Positions 34,062-44,036 of a stretch of DNA of 64,000 bases are shown in pieces; within the stretch, counting starts at the first letter, position 1; the number at the start of each line of letters is the position of its first letter. Made by a program: the position numbers and the translations under genes. The DNA comes from Erythrobacter longus (GTDB lineage Bacteria; Pseudomonadota; Alphaproteobacteria; Sphingomonadales; Sphingomonadaceae), in NCBI RefSeq assembly GCF_000715015.1, contig NZ_JMIW01000001.1, positions 620,001 through 684,000 on the forward strand, read 5' to 3'. The notes under the pieces are model-generated. The model was not told where the DNA came from. It searched no databases and was given only the letters and a program-made list of their open reading frames with translations.

Positions 34062-34463
34062 TTATGGGCAGATAGGCAGGCGCTCAGGCGGCGCCGAGGT
34101 GCGTGTCTTCCAGCTACCATCGGGCGCTTGATACTTTTCACCCGGAACCGTGCGGGCAATCGCCTGACACCCGGCGGTTGTCGCATACTGCTCTACCGTT
34201 GCGTTATTTTCGCTCGCCTTGCGTGTGTAAACAGTACGGCGTTTGATGTTGATATCATTCACCATATCCTGAAGCGCAGGCGTCGCTTGGCCGACAATGC
34301 CCAGATAACCGTCGATCTGTTCGCCCACGGTCCCGTTCGATCGCGCTGCTTCGTAAGCAGGGTCGCGCTGCGCCATGGCGGGGGCAGCAAAGCCAGACAT
34401 CACGACAAGCCCCGCAACAGGTGCGGCAATAGCGGCCAACATGGTTTTACGGATCATAGTCAT
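34062..34463 (-). CDS. YdbL-like DUF1318 periplasmic protein
   Basis: A 133-residue protein with a signal peptide ending at AAPAMA and a mature part with GTVGEQIDGYLGIVG and VNDINIKRRTVY, the DUF1318 (YdbL) signature. In E. coli YdbL acts with YnbE and YdbH in moving phospholipids across the periplasm; here the order YdbH, YnbE, YdbL is the same. The start follows AGGAGG. The long C-terminal end (GEKYQAPDGSWKTR) is extra relative to E. coli. Confidence 0.88.
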   Translation of the reverse strand: MTMIRKTMLAAIAAPVAGLVVMSGFAAPAMAQRDPAYEAARSNGTVGEQIDGYLGIVGQATPALQDMVNDINIKRRTVYTRKASENNATVEQYATTAGCQAIARTVPGEKYQAPDGSWKTRTSAPPERLPICP

Positions 34464-34505
34464 CTCAAGTTCCTCCTATCTACTGATCAACCCAAAAAAT
34501 GGTGA

Positions 34506-34694
34506 TCAGAAGATATCTGCATTCTCATCAATCGTATTGCTGGCATCTTCAGCCAGCCGATAAAGCACTTCCGCCCGAATATTGACATTGAGTTCGATCA
34601 CAATCGGCTCTTCGGGCGCGGCGACGTTGATACATCCGCCCAATCCCAAGAGACACGAGACCATCAACCCGGCATGAATTATCCTTCGGTCCAT
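34506..34694 (-). CDS. YnbE-like lipoprotein
   Basis: A 62-residue lipoprotein. The start at 34694 (MDRRIIHAGLMVSCLLGLGG) follows GGGGAG. The lipobox LGGC puts the lipid-bearing Cys at residue 21, and the short mature part (EEPIVIELNVNIRAEVLYRL) matches YnbE. In E. coli YnbE is an outer membrane lipoprotein forming the distal end of a YdbH bridge. It lies between ydbH and ydbL on the same strand. Confidence 0.85.
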   Translation of the reverse strand: MDRRIIHAGLMVSCLLGLGGCINVAAPEEPIVIELNVNIRAEVLYRLAEDASNTIDENADIF

Positions 34695-34762
34695 TTTTGC
34701 TCCCCGACCTGCTCTGCACATTTGTGTGGCATTGCCGCCGGTAGAGGTCAATTTCTGCCTAG

Positions 34763-37700
34763 TCATAAGTCAGGATCGCTTTCTGGAGGTTGAACGAGGG
34801 GTTCATTGCGGCGTTCAGCTTCGCCCGGTGTAGGATTATCATCGTCGTTGGGAACAGGCTCATCAGGCGCTGGCCCTGGAGCCGGTTCTGGAGCCGGTTC
34901 TGGAATTGGGCTAATGATCGGAACCACGCCGCCACTGCGCGGAACAATCTGCCCTCCCTCAATTTTGAAAAGGCCCCGATCAATCGGATCGCCGAAGACG
35001 GTGGGATCAAATAATCCGCGCACGATGGTCGCAAGCAGATAAAAATTCTCAGAGCGCACATTGATCTTAAATCGGATCGGCAAATCGGCCAGCTGGCGCG
35101 TAATGAAGTTCTGACTTGTCCCTGCCCCCTGACGCACGCCGTCAATATTGAAATTGGTAACAATCTCGCCTGCAAGATTGCCGTTCAATTCAATGGCCAT
35201 TTGGTTGTAATCAAGCGAGCGAAGCGTCTGAAACGCATAATTGGCCATAGTGCCAAGATCTTCATACGTCAGCTCTCCGACATAAGAGACATTTCCGCCC
35301 GGCGGTCGCGAAATCAGAAGCCCGCCCTGAATTGTGCCATTGCCTTGCGCATCAAAGATGATGGGTATGGTCCCGTCAAAACGCCCGCTTGCGCCAAGGT
35401 TTGAAAGCTCCATCTGGGTCACGAATGTCGCCGCATCGAGAGCAACGATTTCAAAGATATAGCTTTGGCCCTGCCCGCCGCCATAATCGAGCTTAACCGG
35501 GCGCAGGATCAATTCGCCCCCCATGAACGGCCAACGCCCGTCCTCAAGGGAAATCAAGGTGCCGTTCTCGATCGAATACACAAGCCGTCCATCAAGCACT
35601 TCGATACCGGTGTTGACCGATCCGATCGTCGCCACCTGCGAAGGCGCGGTTGTAAGAGCGATGAGATCGGTGAACTCAATCGTCCCCTTAACCTGGCGCA
35701 CCGGACCAAAAGCTGCTGCAAAGTCAAAGCCATCGGTTGAGAAAGTGCCAGTGCTGGTCAGTTCCTCGCCTTCCCACGCAAATTGTCCGCTTCCTTCGAT
35801 TACGCCGTCGGCAAACGCGATCAGACCTTTGGTCAGCGAGGTAAGCTCTTCGGGCTGGAAACCTTCGTCAAACTCGATGCCCGGCACAGTAAAATCTGCG
35901 CGGCCCTTGGCAGTGTCGAGGTCGTGGTTGAACGCCACATTGGCGAGCCTGCGCCCGCTCCAAGGGTTCTCAATCCCAAGCTCACCGGTAACCACGCCAT
36001 CGATCAGATCAACGCTTGCGCCTGTGCCGTTCACAGGTTCGAAACGCGCCTCTCCCCCCGACGACAGATCCGGGCGATCTGACAGTGTGAATGAGCCCCC
36101 ACGCAATTGAAATGCGTCCTCGGCATATTTCCATGTCCCCGCTATATCGGCGACATTCACCGGCACGCTCCCAAGGCCAGCAGAGCCACCGCTAAATTGC
36201 CCCTCAAGCGGTCCTGACAAGCTTCCATCAAAGCATGCAGCAGCAAAGCGCAGAGCATCTTCGCCAGAACCAAGGCTTGCCTCAATCCCTTGAACATCGA
36301 ACCCACCAGGATAGCGAAGGCTTGCCCCTGATATTGCAAGGCTTACCGGCTCATCGCCATAGCGCCCGTTCAAGGAAAGCGCATTTGTCCGGGCCGAAAT
36401 TTTAAGCTCGTCATCGTAGCGAACTATCGCAGGCGCGCCGTCAGGGCATAGCGATAGGCTTTGATTGGCAAGCGACAAATCATACGCTTCGAGTGATGCA
36501 AACCTCGCCTCAAGGCAGCGTGAACCGACAGTGACGCCCGACCCTTGTGCCCAGCCCCCTTCAACCGGGAGCGAGAGCCCGCGCACACTGCCCCCCGGAA
36601 CGCTGCCTTGGGCCTGGATCATGCCAGTGAACGCAATGCGTCCCGAAGCATCCTGGCGCGCATCAAGCCGGGGGATCGCAATTGCGTCATTGCCCTGGCG
36701 ATATTGCGCCATCGTCATGCGAAGGCTTGCCGTGCCATCGCCCGATTGTTGAAGCCGCGCATTTATCCGTGGCAGGCCCGCGCCGCCGGTCAAGATATTG
36801 CCTGAAAGGCGGTCCGGTTGATCCTTCGAAGCGCTGGCATAGCTAAGCCTCGACAAGGCGAGCACAGTGTCGCCGCTAGAGCTTCTCAACCGCGCTTCGG
36901 GGATGACAAATCTTAAGCTTCCCGGCTGGCTTCGCAGCGAGAGATTACCAGCAAAAGACGCATCGTTTACCGCGCGTGCAATCGCATTTTCAAACTTTCC
37001 GATCAAAGAGCCAACGAAGGTTCCCGCGGCCGCTTGGCGTGCCTCAGCCATGCCTGATCCGCGCACAAGTTGTCTTGCATCAATCCCTTGTCCGGTAAGC
37101 CTTGAGTTCCATTCACTGCGCGTAAAGCCATCCCGGCTGCGCAATGTGCCCTCAGCGCCAATATCTGCAAAGTCGGCAAAATCGGTCGAAAGGCCCTGGG
37201 CATCAAGATCGTGGCGCAAGCTGAATTCCCCATCGAAGCGCCAAGCGACATCTGCGCTCCCGCTAATCTTGGAAAGTGCAAGGTTTGCTGCGCTCAGGTC
37301 TTGCGCTGCCAATGCCAGATCGCCTTCGACCGAGGCAAAATCGCTGGCGAGAATCATTTGCACGCCGATGTCAGCGGTGTTGATATTTGCACCCTCACAC
37401 ACACCCTGGCGAAGCCGAAGCGGTCCATCAAAGGTCAATCGCCCGCTTTCACTGGAAATATCGCCATAAAGCGTCGCCGCTTGAGCTGCGCACCCTTCGA
37501 TCCCAATTCCCGGCGCGGTCGCTGCAAGCTTTCCTGCAAAGCCATCGTCAAGCCGCCCTGCCCCCTCAAGCTTGGCACCAATATCGCCATAGTCGCTTTG
37601 CACCAACGCCCGGCCGTCGATTATTCTCAAATCAAGCGCTGGAAGCCCCGCAGGCTCATCGCTTTCAGCAAAAACTAGCGGATCAAGGCTTCCAAAGCTG

Positions 37701-38104
37701 AGCGTCCCATCGCGAAAAGTGGCGAAAAGCCTCGGGCGAACAAGTTCAATCCGGCCAATCTCGGGCGGCCCGTAGGTATACGATACGTTGAGCGAAACAC
37801 GCTCAGCGGTAAGGTCGGGCGCGTTCGGATCACCGATCACAAGATTACGGATCACCTGCCGCCGCGTGCCGATGTCTTCGATCTCGTAAGTCGCCTCAAG
37901 GCCATATTCGCGCAATGTGTCGTCTATAACGTCTGCTGCGATCTGGTCCCGATTGTACCAGGCAAGCCCGCCTGCAATCAAAAGCAGCAGCGCCAGAACC
38001 AAACTGACCCGCCACCGCCAGCGCTCAGGCCATAGCGTGAGCCACTTCTCGCGTCCCAGATCGGGCAAATCAGGTTCAGGCTTCACCTTTGTCATTGATG
38101 TCAT
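34763..38104 (-). CDS. YdbH-like intermembrane phospholipid transport protein (AsmA/TamB-type)
   Basis: A 1113-residue protein from the ATG at 38104 (GTG at 38107 and ATG at 38095 are alternatives). A membrane helix at about 30-50 (VSLVLALLLLIAGGLAWY) anchors it in the inner membrane. The rest is repeated beta-strand sequence like AsmA/YhdP/TamB proteins, and the end (INVRSENFYLLATIVRGLFDPTVFGD and the Pro/Glu-rich tail) corresponds to the DctA-YdbH domain. These bridges carry phospholipids to the outer membrane. Followed by ynbE and ydbL genes; divergent from radC by 52 bp. Confidence 0.88.
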   Translation of the reverse strand: MTSMTKVKPEPDLPDLGREKWLTLWPERWRWRVSLVLALLLLIAGGLAWYNRDQIAADVIDDTLREYGLEATYEIEDIGTRRQVIRNLVIGDPNAPDLTAERVSLNVSYTYGPPEIGRIELVRPRLFATFRDGTLSFGSLDPLVFAESDEPAGLPALDLRIIDGRALVQSDYGDIGAKLEGAGRLDDGFAGKLAATAPGIGIEGCAAQAATLYGDISSESGRLTFDGPLRLRQGVCEGANINTADIGVQMILASDFASVEGDLALAAQDLSAANLALSKISGSADVAWRFDGEFSLRHDLDAQGLSTDFADFADIGAEGTLRSRDGFTRSEWNSRLTGQGIDARQLVRGSGMAEARQAAAGTFVGSLIGKFENAIARAVNDASFAGNLSLRSQPGSLRFVIPEARLRSSSGDTVLALSRLSYASASKDQPDRLSGNILTGGAGLPRINARLQQSGDGTASLRMTMAQYRQGNDAIAIPRLDARQDASGRIAFTGMIQAQGSVPGGSVRGLSLPVEGGWAQGSGVTVGSRCLEARFASLEAYDLSLANQSLSLCPDGAPAIVRYDDELKISARTNALSLNGRYGDEPVSLAISGASLRYPGGFDVQGIEASLGSGEDALRFAAACFDGSLSGPLEGQFSGGSAGLGSVPVNVADIAGTWKYAEDAFQLRGGSFTLSDRPDLSSGGEARFEPVNGTGASVDLIDGVVTGELGIENPWSGRRLANVAFNHDLDTAKGRADFTVPGIEFDEGFQPEELTSLTKGLIAFADGVIEGSGQFAWEGEELTSTGTFSTDGFDFAAAFGPVRQVKGTIEFTDLIALTTAPSQVATIGSVNTGIEVLDGRLVYSIENGTLISLEDGRWPFMGGELILRPVKLDYGGGQGQSYIFEIVALDAATFVTQMELSNLGASGRFDGTIPIIFDAQGNGTIQGGLLISRPPGGNVSYVGELTYEDLGTMANYAFQTLRSLDYNQMAIELNGNLAGEIVTNFNIDGVRQGAGTSQNFITRQLADLPIRFKINVRSENFYLLATIVRGLFDPTVFGDPIDRGLFKIEGGQIVPRSGGVVPIISPIPEPAPEPAPGPAPDEPVPNDDDNPTPGEAERRNEPLVQPPESDPDL

Positions 38105-38156
38105 CACTTGCGCGTCTGGCCTGCAAAGGCAATGATGGCTTCAAGTAAAACAGTGT

Positions 38157-38915
38157 GTGAGGCGCGAATTGCCCCAAAGTAACGACGGATTTGACTTTGG
38201 TGACGGTAACGCATCCCCCGCCGCACCCGTTTCGGACTCTGGCAAGCATGCAGGCGCCGGCCACCGCGAACGTTTACGAGAGCGGCTCCTTAAAGGCGGG
38301 GCAGAGGCGCTCGCTGATTATGAAGTGCTGGAATATCTGCTGTTTGCTGCGATCAAGCAAGGCGATACCAAGCCCATTGCCAAAGCGTTGATTGCTCAGT
38401 TCGGATCGCTTGCAGGGGTTCTGAACGCCGATGCAAACGCGCTCCAACGCACGAAAGGCGTCGGCAAAACCAGCGCCGCTGCACTTAAGAGCGTCGCGAT
38501 CGCTGCAAGGCGCATGGCAAGGAGCGAGGTGAGCGAAAAGCCAATTCTTTCAAGCTGGCAGGCGCTGATCGATTATCTCGCAATTGATATGGCGCATCTT
38601 ACGGTTGAGCGTGTACGCGTGCTTTATCTCGACACGAAAAACCGGCTGATTGACGATCACCATGTCGGTGATGGCTCAATCGACGAAGCCGCGATCCACC
38701 CGCGTGAAGTTATCCGGCGGGCGATGGATGTGGGCGCAGCCGCTCTCATTTTGGTCCACAACCACCCTTCAGGAAGCCCGGAACCCAGCAAGGCCGACAT
38801 CCAGATCACTCAGCGCATCGCGGAGGCGGGACGCCTGCTTGGCGTGACGGTCCACGATCACGTGATCGTCGGGCGCGAGGGACATATCAGCATGCGCGCC
38901 AAGGGCTTGATCTAA
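38157..38915 (+). CDS. radC: RadC (JAB/MPN domain) protein
   Basis: A 252-residue protein with an N-terminal helix-hairpin-helix region (LQRTKGVGKTSAAAL, 97-110) and a JAMM metalloprotease-like domain with HNHPSGSPEPSKAD (His201, His203, Asp214). The old DNA-repair role of RadC has been withdrawn in E. coli and the real function is not certain. It starts at GTG 38157 and is divergent from the YdbH gene. It is close to and convergent with the next gene. Confidence 0.92.
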   Translation: MRRELPQSNDGFDFGDGNASPAAPVSDSGKHAGAGHRERLRERLLKGGAEALADYEVLEYLLFAAIKQGDTKPIAKALIAQFGSLAGVLNADANALQRTKGVGKTSAAALKSVAIAARRMARSEVSEKPILSSWQALIDYLAIDMAHLTVERVRVLYLDTKNRLIDDHHVGDGSIDEAAIHPREVIRRAMDVGAAALILVHNHPSGSPEPSKADIQITQRIAEAGRLLGVTVHDHVIVGREGHISMRAKGLI

Positions 38916-38931
38916 GGCCGGGAACCCAAGC

Positions 38932-41709
38932 TCACAAATCAAAGCCCCATTTGCGGTATCGCGCGGCAAGACTGGGGGAGCGTGCAAGCGCCTCGGTGAT
39001 ATCGGCCTGCCCTTCCTTGTCGCCCAACTCCAGCCTGACAAATCCGCGCAGCAGCAATGATGCCGAAAGCGCAGGATTGATATCAAGAGCCGCATCAAGG
39101 TCGCTGAGCGCGTTTTCATAACGGCCTTGGCGGTAATATGTCATCGCGCGGCTGTCCTGGGCATCTGCGGTTCCATTGACCTCAACAGCGCGGGTGCAAA
39201 CCTCCTCCGCTGTATCAAGCTCGACCTGCCAAACGCCCATAAACCAGCATTTGTTGTTGATCACGCCAGCATTGTTCGGGTCATCCAGCAAAAGCAATTC
39301 ATACCGCTCAAGCCCGAGCGCCGCATTGCCTTCCTGCGCCTCGATATCGGCCATCCAATACGCAAGGCTTCGGCGCACATCTTCATCGCCATCTTCATAT
39401 TCGATAGCCTCGCGCGCAGCCTGCGGGTCTTGCATATCGAGCAGGATAGCAGCGAGGTTCATCGCGCGGCTGGGTGTAGGATCAAGCGCGTAGGCTTCTT
39501 CGAGGTCTGCTCTTGCCCCTTCGTAATCAAGCAATTGCTTCTTCACAGAGGCGCGCTGCGAATAATGCTGCGCGGTGCCTTCGATTTCGATCACCTTGTC
39601 CATATCGGCAAGGGAGCCAGCAAAATCGAATGTGTCATACAGATATCCCGACCGCTTGAGATAAGGCAACGCCTTTTCTGGATCGAATGCCACCATTTGG
39701 GCGTATGCTTTATCAAGGGCGGCCAGTTCGCTTCGGTCTTTTTGAAGAGCAAAGCGCCACAAGCGCGGCGTGTCCTGCGGGGCGAGGAGCTTTAGATCAT
39801 TGCGCGCTGCACCCATGGCCTTGCGGCGTTCAGCCAGCACGTCTTCGGCCGCAACCTCCCCGCCTCGGACCGACATTTTGCCAAATATCTTGTATAGATT
39901 GCCTTCTAGTGAGGCGTTTCTGGTGATCTGATGGCCAGCGGCTTCGACCTCGACTTCGGGTTCTCCGACCATTTCGAAACCTGACAGATCATCTGGCAGA
40001 ATTACGAGCGACGAAATTTCCGTCGCTGAAGGCCCTTCGATTGCGACAGGGACTTCGCGCCAATCACGGCGCGAACGGTTCGGAGAAAATTCAATATTCC
40101 CAAACGATCCTTCTCCGCCCAACTCTCCGCGACCGCTTTCAAAATCGAAGACAGGTTCTGAAATGCCCTCAAACTGCATGATCGCTTCGCTGTTGGTTTC
40201 GCCTTTGATAAATTCGACATTGATGATGTCGAATTCGGAAGAATTGCCACGAGCAAAGCGGCGTTTGGCATCGTCGGTCCACTGATCCGCGACAGCATTC
40301 ATCTGCGCCGCTGCCGGACCAAACATACGCATTTCAAACTTGGTCAACGCAGGAAGATCAGCGCCAGCAGAAGCATCCAGCGTGACCAGCATTTTCATTT
40401 CGGGTGCTCGCGGGAGAACCTGAACAATCGGCTCCAAATCGGCCCCGGCATTGCGGATCGGCAAAGCGAATTGAAATCCGGGAACATTGCCGACAAGGTC
40501 GATGTTGGCGCCAATGGATGTTCCATCGAGATAATAAAGCTGACCATCAATCGTCGCGCGAACCAGAACATGGTCGAACGCGCCGGGCATAGGCAGCGAC
40601 GCTTGGACGCCGTCGCCCGCATCGACGTCAACCAGAACTGGCTCAGCTTCAATCCCAATGCGGTCTAGCAAAGCCAACAAGATCAGCGTCTTGGCTTTGC
40701 AATCGCCATATTTCTTGTCCCAGGTGGTCGAAACATCTTGCGGAATGTAATTTCCGCCATCAAGCCCATTCAAGAGATAGCGAATGTCGCTTTGAACAAG
40801 GTCTAAAGCCGCCACCGCGCGCTCCAAATCCGTATCATGCTGTGACCGGATGGCATCTGCACGTGCGAGCAAATCGTCCAGGCCCGAAAGCGCGCCTGCA
40901 ACCGAATAATGCGGAGCCATGGTTGCAGACACTTCGCGCCAGTCTGCAAATGTGCCCACCTGCAGGATCGACGACTGGCGAAACCGTGACGGTGCATCGT
41001 CGGGCATCTCAATAGCTTCGGCCAAAGGCAGTTCGACATTGAGCCAATTGTATCCCTTGCGGGTTTCAACCGGGGCCAATTCGGTTTGCGGCCATGCTTT
41101 GTAGCTCACATCCAGCTTCTCGGGCCACGACACAAGAACGCGCGCAAAATCGGCGGTTCTGTCTGGCTTTCGCCACAGATAAGTTTGGCTTTGCACCTCA
41201 TCGCCCAAAGCCTGATCGGAAAGTGTGACCGAATAGCTGACCCGCAATTCGTCACCAATTTGCAGGCCCGGTACGAACAGCGTTGCCGTCAAAGAGCCGT
41301 CGACGACTGCGTCTTCCAACCGGCGTTCGCGGCGCAAAACCTCGAACTTCTCGCCTGACGCCAGAACGTCAATGACCTGACCCTCGCGAACGATCGCAAT
41401 ATCGTGGACGATAAGGTCGCCTTTATCAGGGTACCATACGGCCTTAACCGTCCCGGCATTGGTCAGTTGCTGCGAACCCGCGATGTGAACAACTTCGTCG
41501 ACATATTCCCAACGTTGGCCTTGCTCGATCCGGATCTGAGTGTCGGCCACGAGAATGGTGTTGGCAGGATCACGCTCAAGCTGAGAGATATCGGCAGGTT
41601 CCACCCAATTGGGCGCAGGCTGATATAGCGGGGTCTCACCGGCGAGAACCACCGATGACCAACCCAGAGCGAGGAATGAAATCGAACGGCACGCAATAGA
41701 AAAACGCAT
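38932..41709 (-). CDS. Exported DUF3857/transglutaminase-like protein with C-terminal TPR repeats
   Basis: A 925-residue protein. Residues 1-23 are a signal peptide. Residues ~55-240 form a DUF3857 domain, residues ~285-400 a transglutaminase-like core with Cys337 (YGDCKAKT), His380 (FDHVLVRA) and Asp395 (YYLDGTS), a plausible thiol-protease/transglutaminase triad. A beta-rich middle follows. From ~680 on there are tetratricopeptide repeats (YLYDTFDFAGSLADMDKVIE; YRQGRYENALSDLDAALDIN). An exported location is inferred. Substrate is unknown; no partner gene is obvious. Confidence 0.85.
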   Translation of the reverse strand: MRFSIACRSISFLALGWSSVVLAGETPLYQPAPNWVEPADISQLERDPANTILVADTQIRIEQGQRWEYVDEVVHIAGSQQLTNAGTVKAVWYPDKGDLIVHDIAIVREGQVIDVLASGEKFEVLRRERRLEDAVVDGSLTATLFVPGLQIGDELRVSYSVTLSDQALGDEVQSQTYLWRKPDRTADFARVLVSWPEKLDVSYKAWPQTELAPVETRKGYNWLNVELPLAEAIEMPDDAPSRFRQSSILQVGTFADWREVSATMAPHYSVAGALSGLDDLLARADAIRSQHDTDLERAVAALDLVQSDIRYLLNGLDGGNYIPQDVSTTWDKKYGDCKAKTLILLALLDRIGIEAEPVLVDVDAGDGVQASLPMPGAFDHVLVRATIDGQLYYLDGTSIGANIDLVGNVPGFQFALPIRNAGADLEPIVQVLPRAPEMKMLVTLDASAGADLPALTKFEMRMFGPAAAQMNAVADQWTDDAKRRFARGNSSEFDIINVEFIKGETNSEAIMQFEGISEPVFDFESGRGELGGEGSFGNIEFSPNRSRRDWREVPVAIEGPSATEISSLVILPDDLSGFEMVGEPEVEVEAAGHQITRNASLEGNLYKIFGKMSVRGGEVAAEDVLAERRKAMGAARNDLKLLAPQDTPRLWRFALQKDRSELAALDKAYAQMVAFDPEKALPYLKRSGYLYDTFDFAGSLADMDKVIEIEGTAQHYSQRASVKKQLLDYEGARADLEEAYALDPTPSRAMNLAAILLDMQDPQAAREAIEYEDGDEDVRRSLAYWMADIEAQEGNAALGLERYELLLLDDPNNAGVINNKCWFMGVWQVELDTAEEVCTRAVEVNGTADAQDSRAMTYYRQGRYENALSDLDAALDINPALSASLLLRGFVRLELGDKEGQADITEALARSPSLAARYRKWGFDL

Positions 41710-41810
41710 TAAGAATCCCTGTTTTTCACAGTTCTAACAGTAAATGATTTCGCTTTTCTAGAGGTTTTTGCCGGGCATCACCGATTTTGCATGACTATTT
41801 GCAAAAGAGC

Positions 41811-44036
41811 TTAAGAACCGTGTTTTCCGGTAATCAGGCGCACACCCGAATGCTTTGCAAAAAAGCTCCACACCCAGTTTACAACAACTGTCACGCGATT
41901 GCGCGCGCCGGTGAGAAAGCCAACGTGCACCAGGCCCCAAAGCCACCATGCGAGCGTGCCAGACATCTTGAACCGGCCAAAATCTGCAACTGCTGATTTG
42001 CGCCCGATTGTCGCAAGGCTTCCCTGATGTTTGTAGGCAAAGGCGCCGGGGCATGGTTTGCCAAGCAATTCTGCCTCGATCACGCGGCTGACATAAACGC
42101 CCGCCTGCTTGGCCGCTGGCGCAAGGCCGGGAACGGGCTTTCCCTCCCAAGCGGTGCTGCCTGCGGTGTCGCCAATGGCAAAGACGTTGGCGAAGGCTTC
42201 GTCGTCTTCTCCGATGACGCGCATATGGTCATTGACCTGCGCGCGCCCTGCCCGGTCCGACTTTGCACTCAGCCACTTGGCCGCAGGCGATGCAGCAACG
42301 CCTGCGGCCCACAGCACAGTCTCGGTCTCGATAATGGTGTCTTCGCCAATGCGCACGTGGCGTTCAGCGATCTCAGTCACGCGGCCACCGGTACGGATCT
42401 CCACCCCGAGGTTTTCGAGAGACTGGGCCGCCTGTTTCGATAGGCTTTCTGGAAAAGCGGGGAGAATACGGTCACCTGATTGCACCAGAATGACCCGCGC
42501 AGATGCAGGATCAATTGTCCGAAACTCGCGCTCCACACTGACTTTGGCAAGTTCAGCAATAGCACCGGCAAGCTCAACGCCTGTGGGGCCTGCGCCGACA
42601 ATTACAAAGGTGAGAAGGCGCTTGATCCGCTCTTCATCGCCGGACGCCTCCGCTTCTTCAAAAGCATTCAGGATAGATGCGCGCACTTCGACGCCGTCTT
42701 CGATGGTTTTCAGGCCCGGCGCAAATGCGCCCCATTCGTCGCGCCCAAAATAGCTGTGCGTGGCACCAGTTGCGAGCACCAAGCGGTCGTAGGAAAGATC
42801 AGCGCCTTCTTCATTGTGCTTGGTGCCATAAGTGAGCGTGCCAGCTTTTGTGTCGATCCCGGTCACTTCGCCTTTGAGGACGCGAACATTCCCATCGCCT
42901 CTGAATAAGGAGCGGATTGGGGCCGCAATATCGGCAGGGTTCAGTGTGGCGGTCGCGATTTGATACAATAGCGGCTGAAACAGGTGGTAATTGCGCTTGT
43001 CGATTAAAGTGATGCGCACTGGCAGGCGCTTTAACCGCTCAACGGCTGCGAGCCCGCCAAACCCTGCGCCAACCACAACCACATGGGGCCAGCGGTCCGG
43101 AATTTCCGAATAATCGCGGTCGAACAAAATGTTCTTTTCAAGCCATGCAAGAATGCCGCGATCAGCGGAGAAGGTTCCTGCGCCTTTGGATTCGTAAATG
43201 GCAAGGTAGAGAAACGGGAACAGCGTCACATGAGGATGCGCCCCTGCAATCATGAAAGCAGCGATCAGGAAGAACAGACCATAAGAAACGATGACCGCGC
43301 CAAATCCAGTGAAGAAGAACGCAGCTGTTACCAGCGCTAGCCAATCGGGGAACCCTGCAAAAATCGTCACCGGCAACCATGTCATCACGGCAATCGGCGG
43401 CTCTATTACATCGGCATAGGTTAGAAGACTGACGCCCATCCAAATGCGAAGGATCGCCATAATGATGGGCGCTAAGTGTTCGCGCGAAAATTCGCCTGCC
43501 ACAATCGCGGGCCGAGCCAATGGAACCGCTGAAGATTTGAGACCTGAGGATAAAACCCGGTCTAACGAGAAGGCACCCGCCCCTTGGAACGTATACCAGA
43601 TCAGCATCGCGCTCACGATGAGATTGGTCGTGGTCGGGATGTAGACCGCTTGGCTCACGATCGTAAGAGCCGCCATGGCAAGCGCCGCTGGCCGGGTAAA
43701 TAGCCCTGCAATCAATAGGACCGACCCGATAAGCTCAATCGCGACCCCTGTCATCGCAGCATTTGCCGGGCTCATCCAAGTGACCGGATATTCCTGTGTC
43801 GCCAGTAGCAGCGCAGTGTCCCAATCGGCCGCCTTCACAAGCCCGGAACGCAAGAACCACATCGCAATGAAAAAGCGGACCGCAAGATCGCTGAAGGGCC
43901 AGAATGTCTCTGTTCCTTCAAGATACCACTTGGTCCACCGCCTCAGTGTGACCCGAAGAAACGGTGGGTAGCGCTCTTCTTGCAGGGGCGCAGGTGCAGC
44001 AAATGCACCGGGCGGGCTAGCCGGGTCGCTTGTCAT
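41811..44036 (-). CDS. Fusion of two DoxX-like modules with a type II NADH dehydrogenase
   Basis: A 741-residue protein; the ATG at 44036 follows AGGAGG. Residues ~46-160 and ~185-300 are two DoxX-like membrane modules, each of four helices and each ending in a similar motif (GAGAFSLDRVL and GAGTFSADRGIL). Residues ~317-741 are a complete NDH-2: FAD loop VVVVGAGFGGLAAVERL, NADH loop FVIVGAGPTGVELAG, and ANVFAIGDTAG near the end, with the family's membrane-binding C-terminus. The enzyme should oxidise NADH and reduce quinone at the membrane. DoxX modules may anchor it or pass electrons. Divergent from purB. Confidence 0.88.
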   Translation of the reverse strand: MTSDPASPPGAFAAPAPLQEERYPPFLRVTLRRWTKWYLEGTETFWPFSDLAVRFFIAMWFLRSGLVKAADWDTALLLATQEYPVTWMSPANAAMTGVAIELIGSVLLIAGLFTRPAALAMAALTIVSQAVYIPTTTNLIVSAMLIWYTFQGAGAFSLDRVLSSGLKSSAVPLARPAIVAGEFSREHLAPIIMAILRIWMGVSLLTYADVIEPPIAVMTWLPVTIFAGFPDWLALVTAAFFFTGFGAVIVSYGLFFLIAAFMIAGAHPHVTLFPFLYLAIYESKGAGTFSADRGILAWLEKNILFDRDYSEIPDRWPHVVVVGAGFGGLAAVERLKRLPVRITLIDKRNYHLFQPLLYQIATATLNPADIAAPIRSLFRGDGNVRVLKGEVTGIDTKAGTLTYGTKHNEEGADLSYDRLVLATGATHSYFGRDEWGAFAPGLKTIEDGVEVRASILNAFEEAEASGDEERIKRLLTFVIVGAGPTGVELAGAIAELAKVSVEREFRTIDPASARVILVQSGDRILPAFPESLSKQAAQSLENLGVEIRTGGRVTEIAERHVRIGEDTIIETETVLWAAGVAASPAAKWLSAKSDRAGRAQVNDHMRVIGEDDEAFANVFAIGDTAGSTAWEGKPVPGLAPAAKQAGVYVSRVIEAELLGKPCPGAFAYKHQGSLATIGRKSAVADFGRFKMSGTLAWWLWGLVHVGFLTGARNRVTVVVNWVWSFFAKHSGVRLITGKHGS

